From Clostridia bacterium (GTDB lineage Bacteria > Bacillota > Clostridia > Christensenellales > Aristaeellaceae), in assembly GCA_017427165.1 (NCBI GenBank), contig JAFRTK010000165.1:1-43493 (forward strand): a stretch of 43,493 nt of DNA. Direction: 5' to 3'. Position numbers and translations under genes: made by a program. Below are positions 8,170 through 17,164 of the stretch, one piece after another; positions within the stretch are counted from its first letter, which is position 1, and each line of letters starts with the position of its first letter. The notes beneath the pieces were generated by a model. It was not told the DNA's origin and searched no databases. It saw only the letters and a program-made list of their open reading frames with translations.

Positions 8170-8185
8170 ATCGCTCCGGAGCGAT
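8170..8185 (+). promoter_or_regulatory. Perfect 16-bp palindrome in the recA leader (candidate operator)
   Basis: ATCGCTCCGGAGCGAT is a perfect palindrome about eight bases after the predicted recA transcription start. It is a good position for a repressor. It does not match the usual Gram-positive LexA box (GAAC-N4-GTTC). It could be a different SOS operator or an mRNA structure. Confidence 0.45.
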
Positions 8186-8212
8186 GAAAAACCATATTGG
8201 AGGAAGACAATC

Positions 8213-9343
<1,131 letters not shown>

Positions 9344-9360
9344 TTGCCGGATAAAACACA

Positions 9361-9395
9361 GATTAGCACTCTCGAAGCGAGAGTGCTAATTTTTT
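9361..9395 (+). promoter_or_regulatory. CIRCE element (HrcA operator) upstream of htpG, doubling as the recA terminator
   Basis: TTAGCACTC (9363-9371), nine bases, then GAGTGCTAA (9381-9389) is a perfect match to the CIRCE consensus bound by the heat-shock repressor HrcA. It ends just upstream of the htpG -35 box. The nine-base spacer is itself self-complementary (TCG-AAG-CGA), so the whole forms a 13-bp stem followed by TTTTTT. It would therefore also work as an intrinsic terminator for recA. Confidence 0.92.
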
Positions 9396-9396
9396 C

Positions 9397-9425
9397 TTGT
9401 AATTTGTTTCCCCGGGTGTTACAAT
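9397..9425 (+). promoter_or_regulatory. Promoter of htpG
   Basis: TTGTAA (9397-9402), a 17-base spacer and TACAAT (9420-9425). CIRCE sits immediately before it, so HrcA binding would block polymerase. Confidence 0.82.
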
Positions 9426-9449
9426 ACGCATGCACAGAAAGAAGTGCCG

Positions 9450-9472
9450 CCGCGGAACACCGCGGGTTTTTT
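9450..9472 (+). terminator. Candidate attenuator hairpin in the htpG leader
   Basis: CCGCGG (9450-9455), AACA loop, CCGCGG (9460-9465), then G and six T residues. It has the form of a short intrinsic terminator and lies between the htpG promoter and its ribosome site, so it could reduce read-through into htpG. The stem is only 6 bp, so its strength is uncertain. Confidence 0.5.
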
Positions 9473-9489
9473 GTCAGGAGGTAAGCAAA

Positions 9490-11391
9490 ATGGCGATTCA
9501 GAAAGAAAACGGTTCCGTTTCGATTGACGCGCAGAATATCATGCCGGTCATCAAGAAGTGGCTGTATTCAGATAAGGATATTTTCCTGCGGGAGACCGTG
9601 TCGAACGCATGCGACGCGATCACCAAGTTCCGGATGCTGCACCCGGACAGCGAAGAGCCTATGGCGGTGACGGTATCTGTGGACAAGGAAAAGAGGACCA
9701 TCCGGATTTCCGATACCGGTATCGGCATGACGGATGACGAGGTCCGCCGGTATATCAACCAGGTGGCGTTTTCCGGCGCGGCGGAATTCATGAAACAGTT
9801 TGAGGACAAGCCGGAGGAAAAAGGCGATATTATCGGGCATTTCGGCCTGGGCTTCTATTCCGTGTTTATGGTCAGCGAAAAGGTGGAAATCGAGACGCTG
9901 TCCTGCACGGAAGGCGCGGAACCGGTATCCTGGGTATCCGCGGACGGCATGGACTATGAAATCTCCGCGGGCAGCCGGACGAAACACGGGACGGATATTA
10001 TCCTGCACATCACCGAGGATGAGAAGGAATTCCTGGATACCTGGCGTGTACGCGAGGTGCTGAACCGCTACTGCGGATATATGGCCTATCCGGTCATGCT
10101 GGAGGACGCGAACGCAAAGCCCATGGAGAAGGATGTTCCCGTCGGCGATGAGAAGAATGAAGACGGCACGCCGAAAACCGAAAAGGTTCTTGAGATGCCG
10201 AAGCCCCAGCAGATTAATGAGACCGCGCCCCTGTGGCTGAAAAAGCCGGCGGACTGCACGGACGAGGAATACAAGGCGTTCTACCATAAGGTATTCACGG
10301 ATTTTGACGATCCGCTGTTCTGGATCCACCTGAACGTGGATTATCCTTTCAACCTGAAGGGAATCCTGTATTTCCCGAAGCTGAAGAATGACTTCGGCAC
10401 CCACGAGGGACAGATCAAGCTGTTTGCCGGCCAGGTATTCGTAGCGGACAACATTAAGGAAGTGATTCCGGAATTCCTGATGCTGCTCAGGGGCGTGATC
10501 GACTGTCCCGACCTGCCGCTGAATGTCAGCCGGTCCTTCCTGCAGAACGACGGATATGTGAAGAAGATCAGCGCGCATATCACCAAGAAAGTGGCGGACA
10601 AGCTGAACGGGCTGATGAATACAGAACGGGAAGCCTATGAGGGCTACTGGGATGATATTGCCCCGTTCGTCAAATACGGCGCGATCCGGGACAGCAAGTT
10701 CCACGACATGATCAAGGGCTCCATCCTGCTGAAGAAGACAGACGGCAAGTATGAGACCATTGATGAGTACAAGGCGGCCAACTTTGACAAGACCGACAAA
10801 AAGATTTACTACACCAATGATGAAAAGCGCCAGGCCGCTTCGGTGAAGCTGTATACGGACCGCGGAATTGAAGTGGCGGTAATGAATACGCTGATTGACG
10901 GCAACTTCATGTCCTTTATGGAGTACCAGGGCAGCGAGGAAGACCGGATTACCTTTGCCCGGGTCGACGCGGACATTGACGGCCTGAAGGAGGAATCCGA
11001 CGAGGGCAAGGACCTGGACGCGGAGAAGCTGCAGGCACTGTTCCGCGGCGCGCTGGGGAAGGAAAGCCTTGAGGTGAAGCTGGAGTCCCTGGGAGATCCG
11101 GATATGACCGCGATGGTGACCGAGGACGAGCAGATGCGCCGCTACAAGGAAATGAGCCGGATCTACGGCCAGGATTTCCCGATTCCGGACAGCTATACGC
11201 TGGTGCTGAACCGGCGGAACGAGACCGTGCAGGCGCTGGCCGCGCGGGATCCGGAGGATGAGGAAACAAAAATGCTCTGCTGCCAGGTGTATGATCTGGC
11301 CCGCATGGCGGCACAGCCGCTGGAGGCGGAGGAGATCACGGCGTTCCTGGAGCGGAGCAGGAAGATCCTGAACCGTGTGGTAAAGGGATAA
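9490..11391 (+). CDS. htpG: Chaperone HtpG (bacterial Hsp90)
   Basis: The 633-residue protein is a full-length Hsp90. The N-terminal GHKL ATPase domain shows ETVSNACDA, DTGIGMT and GHFGLGFYS. The middle domain carries the SRSFLQND segment with the catalytic-loop arginine, and a C-terminal dimerisation domain follows. It assists folding and maturation of client proteins under stress. An in-frame ATG at 9430 would add 20 residues encoded across the leader hairpin. I chose 9490 because AGGAGG (9476-9481) lies eight bases before it and the protein then begins as Hsp90s normally do. The CIRCE operator indicates control by HrcA, which is not the rule for htpG. It converges on recO, four bases away. 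Confidence 0.97.
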   Translation: MAIQKENGSVSIDAQNIMPVIKKWLYSDKDIFLRETVSNACDAITKFRMLHPDSEEPMAVTVSVDKEKRTIRISDTGIGMTDDEVRRYINQVAFSGAAEFMKQFEDKPEEKGDIIGHFGLGFYSVFMVSEKVEIETLSCTEGAEPVSWVSADGMDYEISAGSRTKHGTDIILHITEDEKEFLDTWRVREVLNRYCGYMAYPVMLEDANAKPMEKDVPVGDEKNEDGTPKTEKVLEMPKPQQINETAPLWLKKPADCTDEEYKAFYHKVFTDFDDPLFWIHLNVDYPFNLKGILYFPKLKNDFGTHEGQIKLFAGQVFVADNIKEVIPEFLMLLRGVIDCPDLPLNVSRSFLQNDGYVKKISAHITKKVADKLNGLMNTEREAYEGYWDDIAPFVKYGAIRDSKFHDMIKGSILLKKTDGKYETIDEYKAANFDKTDKKIYYTNDEKRQAASVKLYTDRGIEVAVMNTLIDGNFMSFMEYQGSEEDRITFARVDADIDGLKEESDEGKDLDAEKLQALFRGALGKESLEVKLESLGDPDMTAMVTEDEQMRRYKEMSRIYGQDFPIPDSYTLVLNRRNETVQALAARDPEDEETKMLCCQVYDLARMAAQPLEAEEITAFLERSRKILNRVVKG

Positions 11392-11395
11392 AAAA

Positions 11396-12127
11396 TCAGT
11401 TGTCCGGCAGCATGGAAGCGCTTCGGATCCGACGGCCCATCCGCTGCTCCACGTAATTCCGGAGGAGCGGGAGGGGCGCGGCCGCGTCCGGGGTATTGAC
11501 CCAGGACGCGGACCCGGAAGACAGCGCGCCGCGCATCCAGCGGACCTGTTCAGGAGCCAGGGGAACCTGGCTCTTTTCTTTTCGGCACTGTGCGCAGCAA
11601 AGTCCGCCTTCGGCGGCGTCAAAGAAGAACGGACCCTCGTCCGGGATGCGCTTTCCGCAGTGGACGCAGTGGCTCAGGCGCGGACGGAAACCCTGGCAGG
11701 CGGAAAAATGCAGCAGGAAGCCGGCAAGCAGGGGTTTCCATTCCTGGTCGGAAAAGGTGAGGCGCGACAGGGTGTGGACGAGCAGCATGAACAGCTCCCG
11801 CTGTTCCTGCTCCGGCTCCGCGGCGGCATCCGCCAGGTTCAGCAGGTAGACGCCGACTGTCAGCCGGGTATAATCGTTGCGAAGCGGGTAAAAGGTTTCG
11901 ATCAGCCGGACAGAGGTGACGGTATTCCGCCCGTTTTTTTCCACAAGCATAAAGTCGCCGAGCGCAAAAAGCTCCCCCGCGTTCAGGTTGTGCGATTTCG
12001 GTTTCCGGCAGCTGCGGATCAGCGCGTCAATCCGTCCGCGGGACGGACTGAGCAGTGTAATCATCCGGTCATTATCCCGGTAATCCGCATGGCGGAGCAC
12101 AATGGCGGTATTCTCTGTCTGGATCAT
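11396..12127 (-). CDS. recO: DNA repair protein RecO
   Basis: The 243-residue protein has the RecO layout: an N-terminal OB-fold (about 1-80), a helical region, and a zinc finger with Cys154 and Cys157 followed by Cys178 and Cys181. RecO helps RecR load RecA onto SSB-coated single-stranded DNA and anneals complementary strands. The opening MIQTENTAIVLRHADYRDND is typical of the family. It runs towards htpG with a 4-base gap, and no terminator is visible between them. Finding recA, recO and ssb in one window is notable, but they are separate transcripts. Confidence 0.95.
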   Translation of the reverse strand: MIQTENTAIVLRHADYRDNDRMITLLSPSRGRIDALIRSCRKPKSHNLNAGELFALGDFMLVEKNGRNTVTSVRLIETFYPLRNDYTRLTVGVYLLNLADAAAEPEQEQRELFMLLVHTLSRLTFSDQEWKPLLAGFLLHFSACQGFRPRLSHCVHCGKRIPDEGPFFFDAAEGGLCCAQCRKEKSQVPLAPEQVRWMRGALSSGSASWVNTPDAAAPLPLLRNYVEQRMGRRIRSASMLPDN

Positions 12128-12314
12128 GGAAAGCCTTTCTGTCCGCGGCCTGTTTCCGCAGTACGGAGCGAGTCCGCCCGCGGCCGCCGGAACTTTCGTC
12201 CGGTTTATTTCCGGTGTGGCGAAAAGACCTGACGTATGCTATCATATTAGAAAAAACAGGGCCAGGATTCAAGTGTTTTTTTCCATGGACGGGCGGGAAG
12301 GAGAAAGGAAAGGG

Positions 12315-12911
12315 ATGGACGAGCTGCTGCTGCGGAGAGCCCGGCAGGGAGATCCGGAAGCCTTTGAAAGCCTGCTGACACCGCTGGAAGGCCGGATATG
12401 GCGGATATGCTGGCATTATACGGGAGAACGGGAAGCGGCATCGGACTGCGCCCAGGAGACGATGCTGAAGATCTGGCGGTCGCTGGAAAGCTACCGCGGG
12501 GAATGCGCGTTTGAGACCTGGGTATACCGGATTGCGGCCAACTGCTGCCTGGATGCGGCGCGGAAGGCAAAGCGGGACCGCAGTGAGTCCATTGAGCCGC
12601 TGCGGGAAGCGGGTTTTGATCCCCCGGACCCTGAACCGGGAACGGAGGAAAAGGTCATCGCTGCAGACCGGCGGCAGCGGCTGCGGGAGGGGATCGCGCA
12701 GCTGCCGGAAGACCAGCGGGAAGCGCTGGTGATGACCCAGCTGGAAGGCATCTCCTATGAAGATGCGGCTGCCCGGCTGGGAGTATCCGAGGGAACGGTC
12801 AAAAGCCGGGTCAGCCGGGCGAAGGCAAAGCTCCAGGAATGGCTGGCGGAAGGCGGGGAACTTTCTCCGCCGGGGAACGTCCAACAGAGCGAAAGGAGGA
12901 ATCGGTCATGA
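12315..12911 (+). CDS. ECF-type RNA polymerase sigma factor
   Basis: The 198-residue protein has sigma region 2 (about 5-80, with DCAQETMLKIWRSL) and region 4 (about 135-183, with LPEDQREALVMTQLEGIS and a helix-turn-helix in AARLGVSEGTVKSRVSRAKAKL). There is no region 3, as in ECF factors. Longer in-frame starts exist at 12102 and 12285. I chose 12315 because an AAGGAG lies about ten bases upstream and the protein then begins at the conserved region-2 helix. It overlaps the next gene by ATGA, a standard sigma/anti-sigma arrangement. Targets and inducing signal cannot be read here. Confidence 0.92.
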   Translation: MDELLLRRARQGDPEAFESLLTPLEGRIWRICWHYTGEREAASDCAQETMLKIWRSLESYRGECAFETWVYRIAANCCLDAARKAKRDRSESIEPLREAGFDPPDPEPGTEEKVIAADRRQRLREGIAQLPEDQREALVMTQLEGISYEDAAARLGVSEGTVKSRVSRAKAKLQEWLAEGGELSPPGNVQQSERRNRS

Positions 12912-13780
12912 GCGATCAGGAAAAGAATACCGGCCGCACGGATGACATGGATTTCCCCGCGCTCGATGAGGAATTGGCCCGGATGGCGGAAGAGACGCCG
13001 GAAGTCCCGGAAGACTTTCATGAAAACTGGACCCGGATGATCCGGGAGGAAGCCGCAGCCGGAAAACCGGAAGCGGAAACCGCTGCGCCCCGCAAGGGCC
13101 GCGGCCAGCTGCGCTATATCCTGAGCGTGGCCGCCGCGTTTGTGATCCTGATCGGCGGTGTGATGCTGGCCCGGAATAACGGCCTGCTGCAGGAAAAGAC
13201 AAACACACCGGGAACCCCGGCCCTGACGACCAACACGCTGATGGCCGGAAACGTGCAGGAAGCTGCGGAAACTGCGAATGAAGCTGCCGAAGCATCTGCG
13301 GACCAGGTGGTTCTGATGGGAATGAGCGCGGATGCCATGACAGAATCGATGCCGGAAGCGGGAATGCTTTCAGCGAAAGCAGCGGAGGGCAGTGCCCCGG
13401 CGCTTAAGGCGGAAGCGGCGGAGACGGTGCAGCAAAGCGAACCGGAAGCCCCGATGCTGATGGCGACCGCAAATCCGACGGCAGTGCCTCTGCCGGCGAT
13501 GGCTTCCGGAACCCCGGATACAGGGGATGAGGCGGAGGCTGCCGCGGAACCTGAACCGGCGGATACGGCTGCCGGGGAAACGGAAACAGAAGAAGCGGCG
13601 GCCGAAAAACCGGCGGATCCGGTTCCGGATCCGGAACCGGATGACGCGGCAGAAGATTCGCGCTCCTTCCTGCAGAAAGCGTGGGAAGGACTGCTGAACG
13701 CGGTGCCGTGGATCCTGGGCGGCGCGATTGTCGTGCTGTTCATCCTGACATATGTGGTCCGCCCCGGCGGGAAAAAGTAA
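12908..13780 (+). CDS. Probable membrane-bound anti-sigma factor with an Ala/Glu/Pro-rich extracytoplasmic region
   Basis: The 290-residue protein starts at an ATG overlapping the sigma-factor stop (ATGA), with GAAAGGAGGAA just upstream. The cytoplasmic N-terminus (about 1-66) contains VPEDFHENWTRMIREE, the kind of segment seen at the start of clostridial anti-sigma proteins with DUF4349. A membrane segment follows (about 69-88). A long Ala/Glu/Pro/Thr-rich stretch (about 95-255) then leads to a second membrane segment near the end (about 264-283). I see no folded DUF4349 or sensor domain in the middle. It presumably holds the ECF sigma factor at the membrane. The role follows from operon position and architecture, not from a diagnostic motif. 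Confidence 0.72.
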   Translation: MSDQEKNTGRTDDMDFPALDEELARMAEETPEVPEDFHENWTRMIREEAAAGKPEAETAAPRKGRGQLRYILSVAAAFVILIGGVMLARNNGLLQEKTNTPGTPALTTNTLMAGNVQEAAETANEAAEASADQVVLMGMSADAMTESMPEAGMLSAKAAEGSAPALKAEAAETVQQSEPEAPMLMATANPTAVPLPAMASGTPDTGDEAEAAAEPEPADTAAGETETEEAAAEKPADPVPDPEPDDAAEDSRSFLQKAWEGLLNAVPWILGGAIVVLFILTYVVRPGGKK

Positions 13781-13807
13781 GGGATTTCGGAAAGGAGCAC
13801 AGGGAAT

Positions 13808-16800
13808 ATGTTTGATGAAAGCAGGCTGAAGGATCCGGGGTATTTCCGGGAGAACCGGCTGGATCCGCATGCCGACTTTACCGTATACAGATCAGCAGCC
13901 GAGGCGGACGCGGGGGATTCCTCCCTGCGGATGAGCCTGAACGGGCAGTGGAAGTTCTTCCATGCCCGGAATCCGAAACAGGTGATACCTGGATTTGAAC
14001 AGCCGGACTTTGACTGCGGCGGCTGGGCGGATATCACCGTGCCGGCGCATATCCAGACAGAGGGTTACGGCGTGCCGCAGTACTGCAATGTCCAGTACCC
14101 GTGGGACGGGCACGAGACGCTGTCGCCCGGCGAACTGCCCGAAAAGTTCAATCCCGTGGCGTGCTATGTAAAGACCTTCCGCCTGCCGGCGGGTATGAAG
14201 GGCAAACGCCTGTTCATTTCCTTCCGGGGCGCGGAAAGCGGCCTGGCGGTTTGGCTGAACGGAAAGTATATCGGCTTTTCCGGGGACAGCTTTACCCCGC
14301 ATGAATTTGAACTGACAGACGCGCTGGCGGAGGGAGAAAACAAACTGGCCTGCCGGGTCTACCGCTGGTGCGCCGGCAGCTGGCTGGAGGACCAGGATTT
14401 CCTGCGCTTTTCCGGCCTGTACCGGGAGGTATACCTGTATGCGGTTCCGGAAGCCCATATCCGGGACCTGACCTGGACCGCGGAACCGGATGAAACCATG
14501 ACCCGCGGGATCATGAAATGGACGGCGAAGACCGAAGCGCCGGCGGGGAGCCGGTTCTGCCTGCGGCTGAAACGGGACGGTGAGACCGTGGCGGATACGG
14601 CCTTAACAACCGGCGGGGAGCCGGAGATCTGCGGAACACTGGCGGTGGATCATGCGCACCTCTGGTCAGCGGAGGACCCGTACCTGTATACAGTGGAAGC
14701 GGAGATCGTATCCCCGGCCGGGGAAACGGAATTCACACGGCTGAAGGCCGGCTTCCGGAAAATCGAGATCCGGAACAGTGTGATCCTGGTGAACGGGACG
14801 CGGGTGGTGTTCAAGGGCGTCAACCGGCATGACTTCTGCGGTGAAACCGGCCGGGCCGTGACCGCGGAGAAAATCCGCCGGGACCTGGTCCTGATGAAGC
14901 GGAACAATATCAACGCCGTACGGACCAGCCATTATCCGAACTCCGGGGAGCTGTACCGCCTGTGCGATGAGCTGGGCCTGTATGTGATTGATGAGAACAA
15001 CATGGAATCCCACGGAATGTGGGATATGTACTGGAACGGACGGACCGACAAGGTTTTCCCCGGGGATTTCCATGAATGGGAACCGCTGCTGCTGGACCGG
15101 GTGCGTTCCATGATCGGACGGGACCGGAATCATCCGTGCGTCCTGATCTGGTCCTGCGGCAACGAAAGCCTGTCCGGCACGGTGATCCTGGCGATGAGCA
15201 ACGAAATGCGCCGGCTGGATCCCACCCGGCCGGTGCACTACGAAGGCGACATGCACATGCCGGCAGAACAGCGGATCCGGGAAATTACGGATATTGAGAG
15301 TGAAATGTACACGCCGGCCGCGCGTGTCCGGGAATACCTGAAGACGCACCGTGAAAAGCCGTTCATCCTTTGCGAATACACGCATTCCATGGGGAACTCC
15401 AACGGCGCGATGCACAAGTATACCGAGCTTGCCTATGAGGAAGAGCTGTACCAGGGTGGATTCATCTGGGACTTCATTGACCAGGCGATGACTGCCCGCA
15501 GCCGCTTCGGAAAGGAAACGCTGCTGTACGGCGGTGACTGGGGTGACCGGCCGAATGACGGAATCTTCTGCGGGAACGGAATCGTGTTCGCGGACGGGAA
15601 GGGAACCCCGAAGCTGCAGGAGATCCGGTACAATTACCAGAACATCAAGGCGAGGGTCAGCCTGGAACAGATTGAAGTGGTCAACCGCCACATGTTTACC
15701 CCCACATCGGCTTTCCGTTGCGTGGCCAAGCTGGATCGGGACGGCAGGCTGATCCGGAAAGCCGAGATCGCGACGGATGTCCCGCCGCTGTCCTCCGCGG
15801 TATATCCGGTGCCCTTTGAAAAACCGGAAATGCCCGGGGAATACGCCCTGACGGTGAGCTTCCTGCTGAAGGAGGATACGGAATGGGCGGATGCCGGATA
15901 TGAAATCGCGTTCGGCCAGGGAACCTGGATTGTGGAAGGCACCAGGGAGCATGCGCCGATGCCGGAACTGCGGATCAGTGAAAGTCCGTGGAATATCGGA
16001 GTGGCCGGGGAATCCTTTGAGGTGATGTTTGCCCGGGGCACCGGCGCGCTGACGTCATACCGCTGGGGAGACCGGGAAATGCTGAAGGCGCCGGTCCTGC
16101 CGAATTTCTGGCGGGCACCGACCAACAATGACTGCGGCAACCGGATGCCGCAGCGGTACGCACAGTGGAAGATCGCGTCCATGTACGCGGCGGCCGGATA
16201 TACGGGGCAGACCCGGAAGACAAATGCGGCCATGCGCCCGGTACGTGAAACGGACGGCAGCGTCACCTTTACCGTTGAAACCGACCTGCCGACCAACCCG
16301 CCGGCGGCCTGCCGGACCACTTACCGGGTTCATCCCTGCGGCCGGGTGGATATCTGCCTGCATTATGATCCCGTGGAAGGACTCGGGGTGATGCCGGAAT
16401 TCGGCATGATCACGAAGCTGGACGCGGATTATAACCGGGTACGCTTCTTTGGCCTGGGGCCGGAGGAGAACCATATTGACCGCCGGGAAGGCGCCCGGCT
16501 GGGAATCTGGGAATACCGGGCGGAGGAAAACGTGACGCCTTACCTGATGCCCCAGGAGTGCGGGAACCGGACCGGTGTCCGCTGGGCGGATATCACGGAC
16601 GCGAAGGGCCGGGGCCTGCGCCTGTGGCTGAACGGCGGGGAATTCTCAGCGCTGCCGTACACGCCGCATGAGCTGGAGAACGCGGCCCACGGATTTGAGC
16701 TGCCGCCGGTGAGCTACACCGTGCTGAAGATGAGCGCGATCCAGATGGGCGTCGGCGGAGATGACAGCTGGGGCGCCCGGACCCATGAAGAGTACCTGCC

Positions 16801-16849
16801 GGATATTACCGGACCGCTGGAATTCAGGTTCTCCTTCCGCGGAATCTGA
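13808..16849 (+). CDS. lacZ: Beta-galactosidase, glycoside hydrolase family 2 (LacZ type)
   Basis: The 1013-residue protein is close in length to E. coli LacZ. It has the five-domain order: sugar-binding jelly roll, Ig-like, (beta/alpha)8 barrel, Ig-like, and the C-terminal Bgal small-chain domain (about 745-1010). Acid/base Glu453 is in WSCGNES and nucleophile Glu523 in ILCEYTHSMGNSNG. The ENNMESHG metal-site region is present. It hydrolyses terminal beta-D-galactosides such as lactose or galactan fragments in the cytoplasm. It lacks a signal peptide. GGAAAGGAG before the ATG supports the start. It follows the anti-sigma gene by 27 bases and may share its transcript, which would be an unusual link between an ECF switch and sugar use. 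Confidence 0.95.
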   Translation: MFDESRLKDPGYFRENRLDPHADFTVYRSAAEADAGDSSLRMSLNGQWKFFHARNPKQVIPGFEQPDFDCGGWADITVPAHIQTEGYGVPQYCNVQYPWDGHETLSPGELPEKFNPVACYVKTFRLPAGMKGKRLFISFRGAESGLAVWLNGKYIGFSGDSFTPHEFELTDALAEGENKLACRVYRWCAGSWLEDQDFLRFSGLYREVYLYAVPEAHIRDLTWTAEPDETMTRGIMKWTAKTEAPAGSRFCLRLKRDGETVADTALTTGGEPEICGTLAVDHAHLWSAEDPYLYTVEAEIVSPAGETEFTRLKAGFRKIEIRNSVILVNGTRVVFKGVNRHDFCGETGRAVTAEKIRRDLVLMKRNNINAVRTSHYPNSGELYRLCDELGLYVIDENNMESHGMWDMYWNGRTDKVFPGDFHEWEPLLLDRVRSMIGRDRNHPCVLIWSCGNESLSGTVILAMSNEMRRLDPTRPVHYEGDMHMPAEQRIREITDIESEMYTPAARVREYLKTHREKPFILCEYTHSMGNSNGAMHKYTELAYEEELYQGGFIWDFIDQAMTARSRFGKETLLYGGDWGDRPNDGIFCGNGIVFADGKGTPKLQEIRYNYQNIKARVSLEQIEVVNRHMFTPTSAFRCVAKLDRDGRLIRKAEIATDVPPLSSAVYPVPFEKPEMPGEYALTVSFLLKEDTEWADAGYEIAFGQGTWIVEGTREHAPMPELRISESPWNIGVAGESFEVMFARGTGALTSYRWGDREMLKAPVLPNFWRAPTNNDCGNRMPQRYAQWKIASMYAAAGYTGQTRKTNAAMRPVRETDGSVTFTVETDLPTNPPAACRTTYRVHPCGRVDICLHYDPVEGLGVMPEFGMITKLDADYNRVRFFGLGPEENHIDRREGARLGIWEYRAEENVTPYLMPQECGNRTGVRWADITDAKGRGLRLWLNGGEFSALPYTPHELENAAHGFELPPVSYTVLKMSAIQMGVGGDDSWGARTHEEYLPDITGPLEFRFSFRGI

Positions 16850-16884
16850 GCCCGGAAGCCTTGAATATTCCGGCCCAACCGCGA

Positions 16885-16913
16885 TTGACTTCATCGGCCA
16901 GCTATGGTAGAAT
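16885..16913 (+). promoter_or_regulatory. Promoter of the SCIFF peptide gene
   Basis: TTGACT (16885-16890), an exact 17-base spacer and TAGAAT (16908-16913), 33 bases before the peptide start. It is one of the best promoters in the window and suits a highly expressed small peptide. Confidence 0.85.
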
Positions 16914-16946
16914 AAGTCCCGAAATCCGGACGAGGAGGTAATGATG

Positions 16947-17102
16947 ATGAAGCATATTCAGACTCTGAACACCCGTGATCTGTGCGAAAGCGCAAAGAAC
17001 GGCGGATGCGGCGAATGCCAGACTTCCTGCCAGTCCGCCTGCAAGACGAGCTGCGGCATCGCCAACCAGCAGTGCGAGAACAGCAAGGAAAAGGCCGAAT
17101 AA
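16947..17102 (+). CDS. scfA: SCIFF ranthipeptide precursor (variant with seven cysteines)
   Basis: The 51-residue peptide has the SCIFF signature: an MKHIQTLNT leader, GGCGECQTSCQSACKTSC core, and a last Cys in QQCEN. SCIFF peptides are RiPP precursors cross-linked by a radical-SAM enzyme through Cys thioethers; their role in Clostridia is unsettled, with quorum-sensing-like functions proposed. Of three consecutive ATG codons (16941, 16944, 16947) I chose the third, which lies eight bases after AGGAGG and gives the usual MKHI start. Cysteines are at 13, 21, 24, 28, 32, 36 and 43. Cys13 is extra, and residue 37 is Gly where relatives usually have Thr. The maturase gene follows a terminator hairpin. 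Confidence 0.95.
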   Translation: MKHIQTLNTRDLCESAKNGGCGECQTSCQSACKTSCGIANQQCENSKEKAE

Positions 17103-17118
17103 TCATTTCGCCTGACTG

Positions 17119-17142
17119 TGCCGCCGAAAGGCGGCATTTTTT
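17119..17142 (+). terminator. GAAA-loop terminator between the SCIFF peptide and maturase genes
   Basis: TGCCGCC (17119-17125), GAAA loop, GGCGGCA (17130-17136), then six T residues. Partial read-through would give much peptide mRNA and little maturase mRNA. No separate maturase promoter is evident in the 22 bases that follow. Confidence 0.9.
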
Positions 17143-17164
17143 ATGACCTGACGGGAGTGGAGAT

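Noticed and set aside
8165-8190. LexA (SOS) box upstream of recA
   Set aside because: The palindrome ATCGCTCCGGAGCGAT does not fit GAAC-N4-GTTC; it is reported as an unknown operator instead.
9568-11622. Minus-strand open frame across htpG and recO
   Set aside because: Antisense to htpG; the strand here is already used by recO in another frame.
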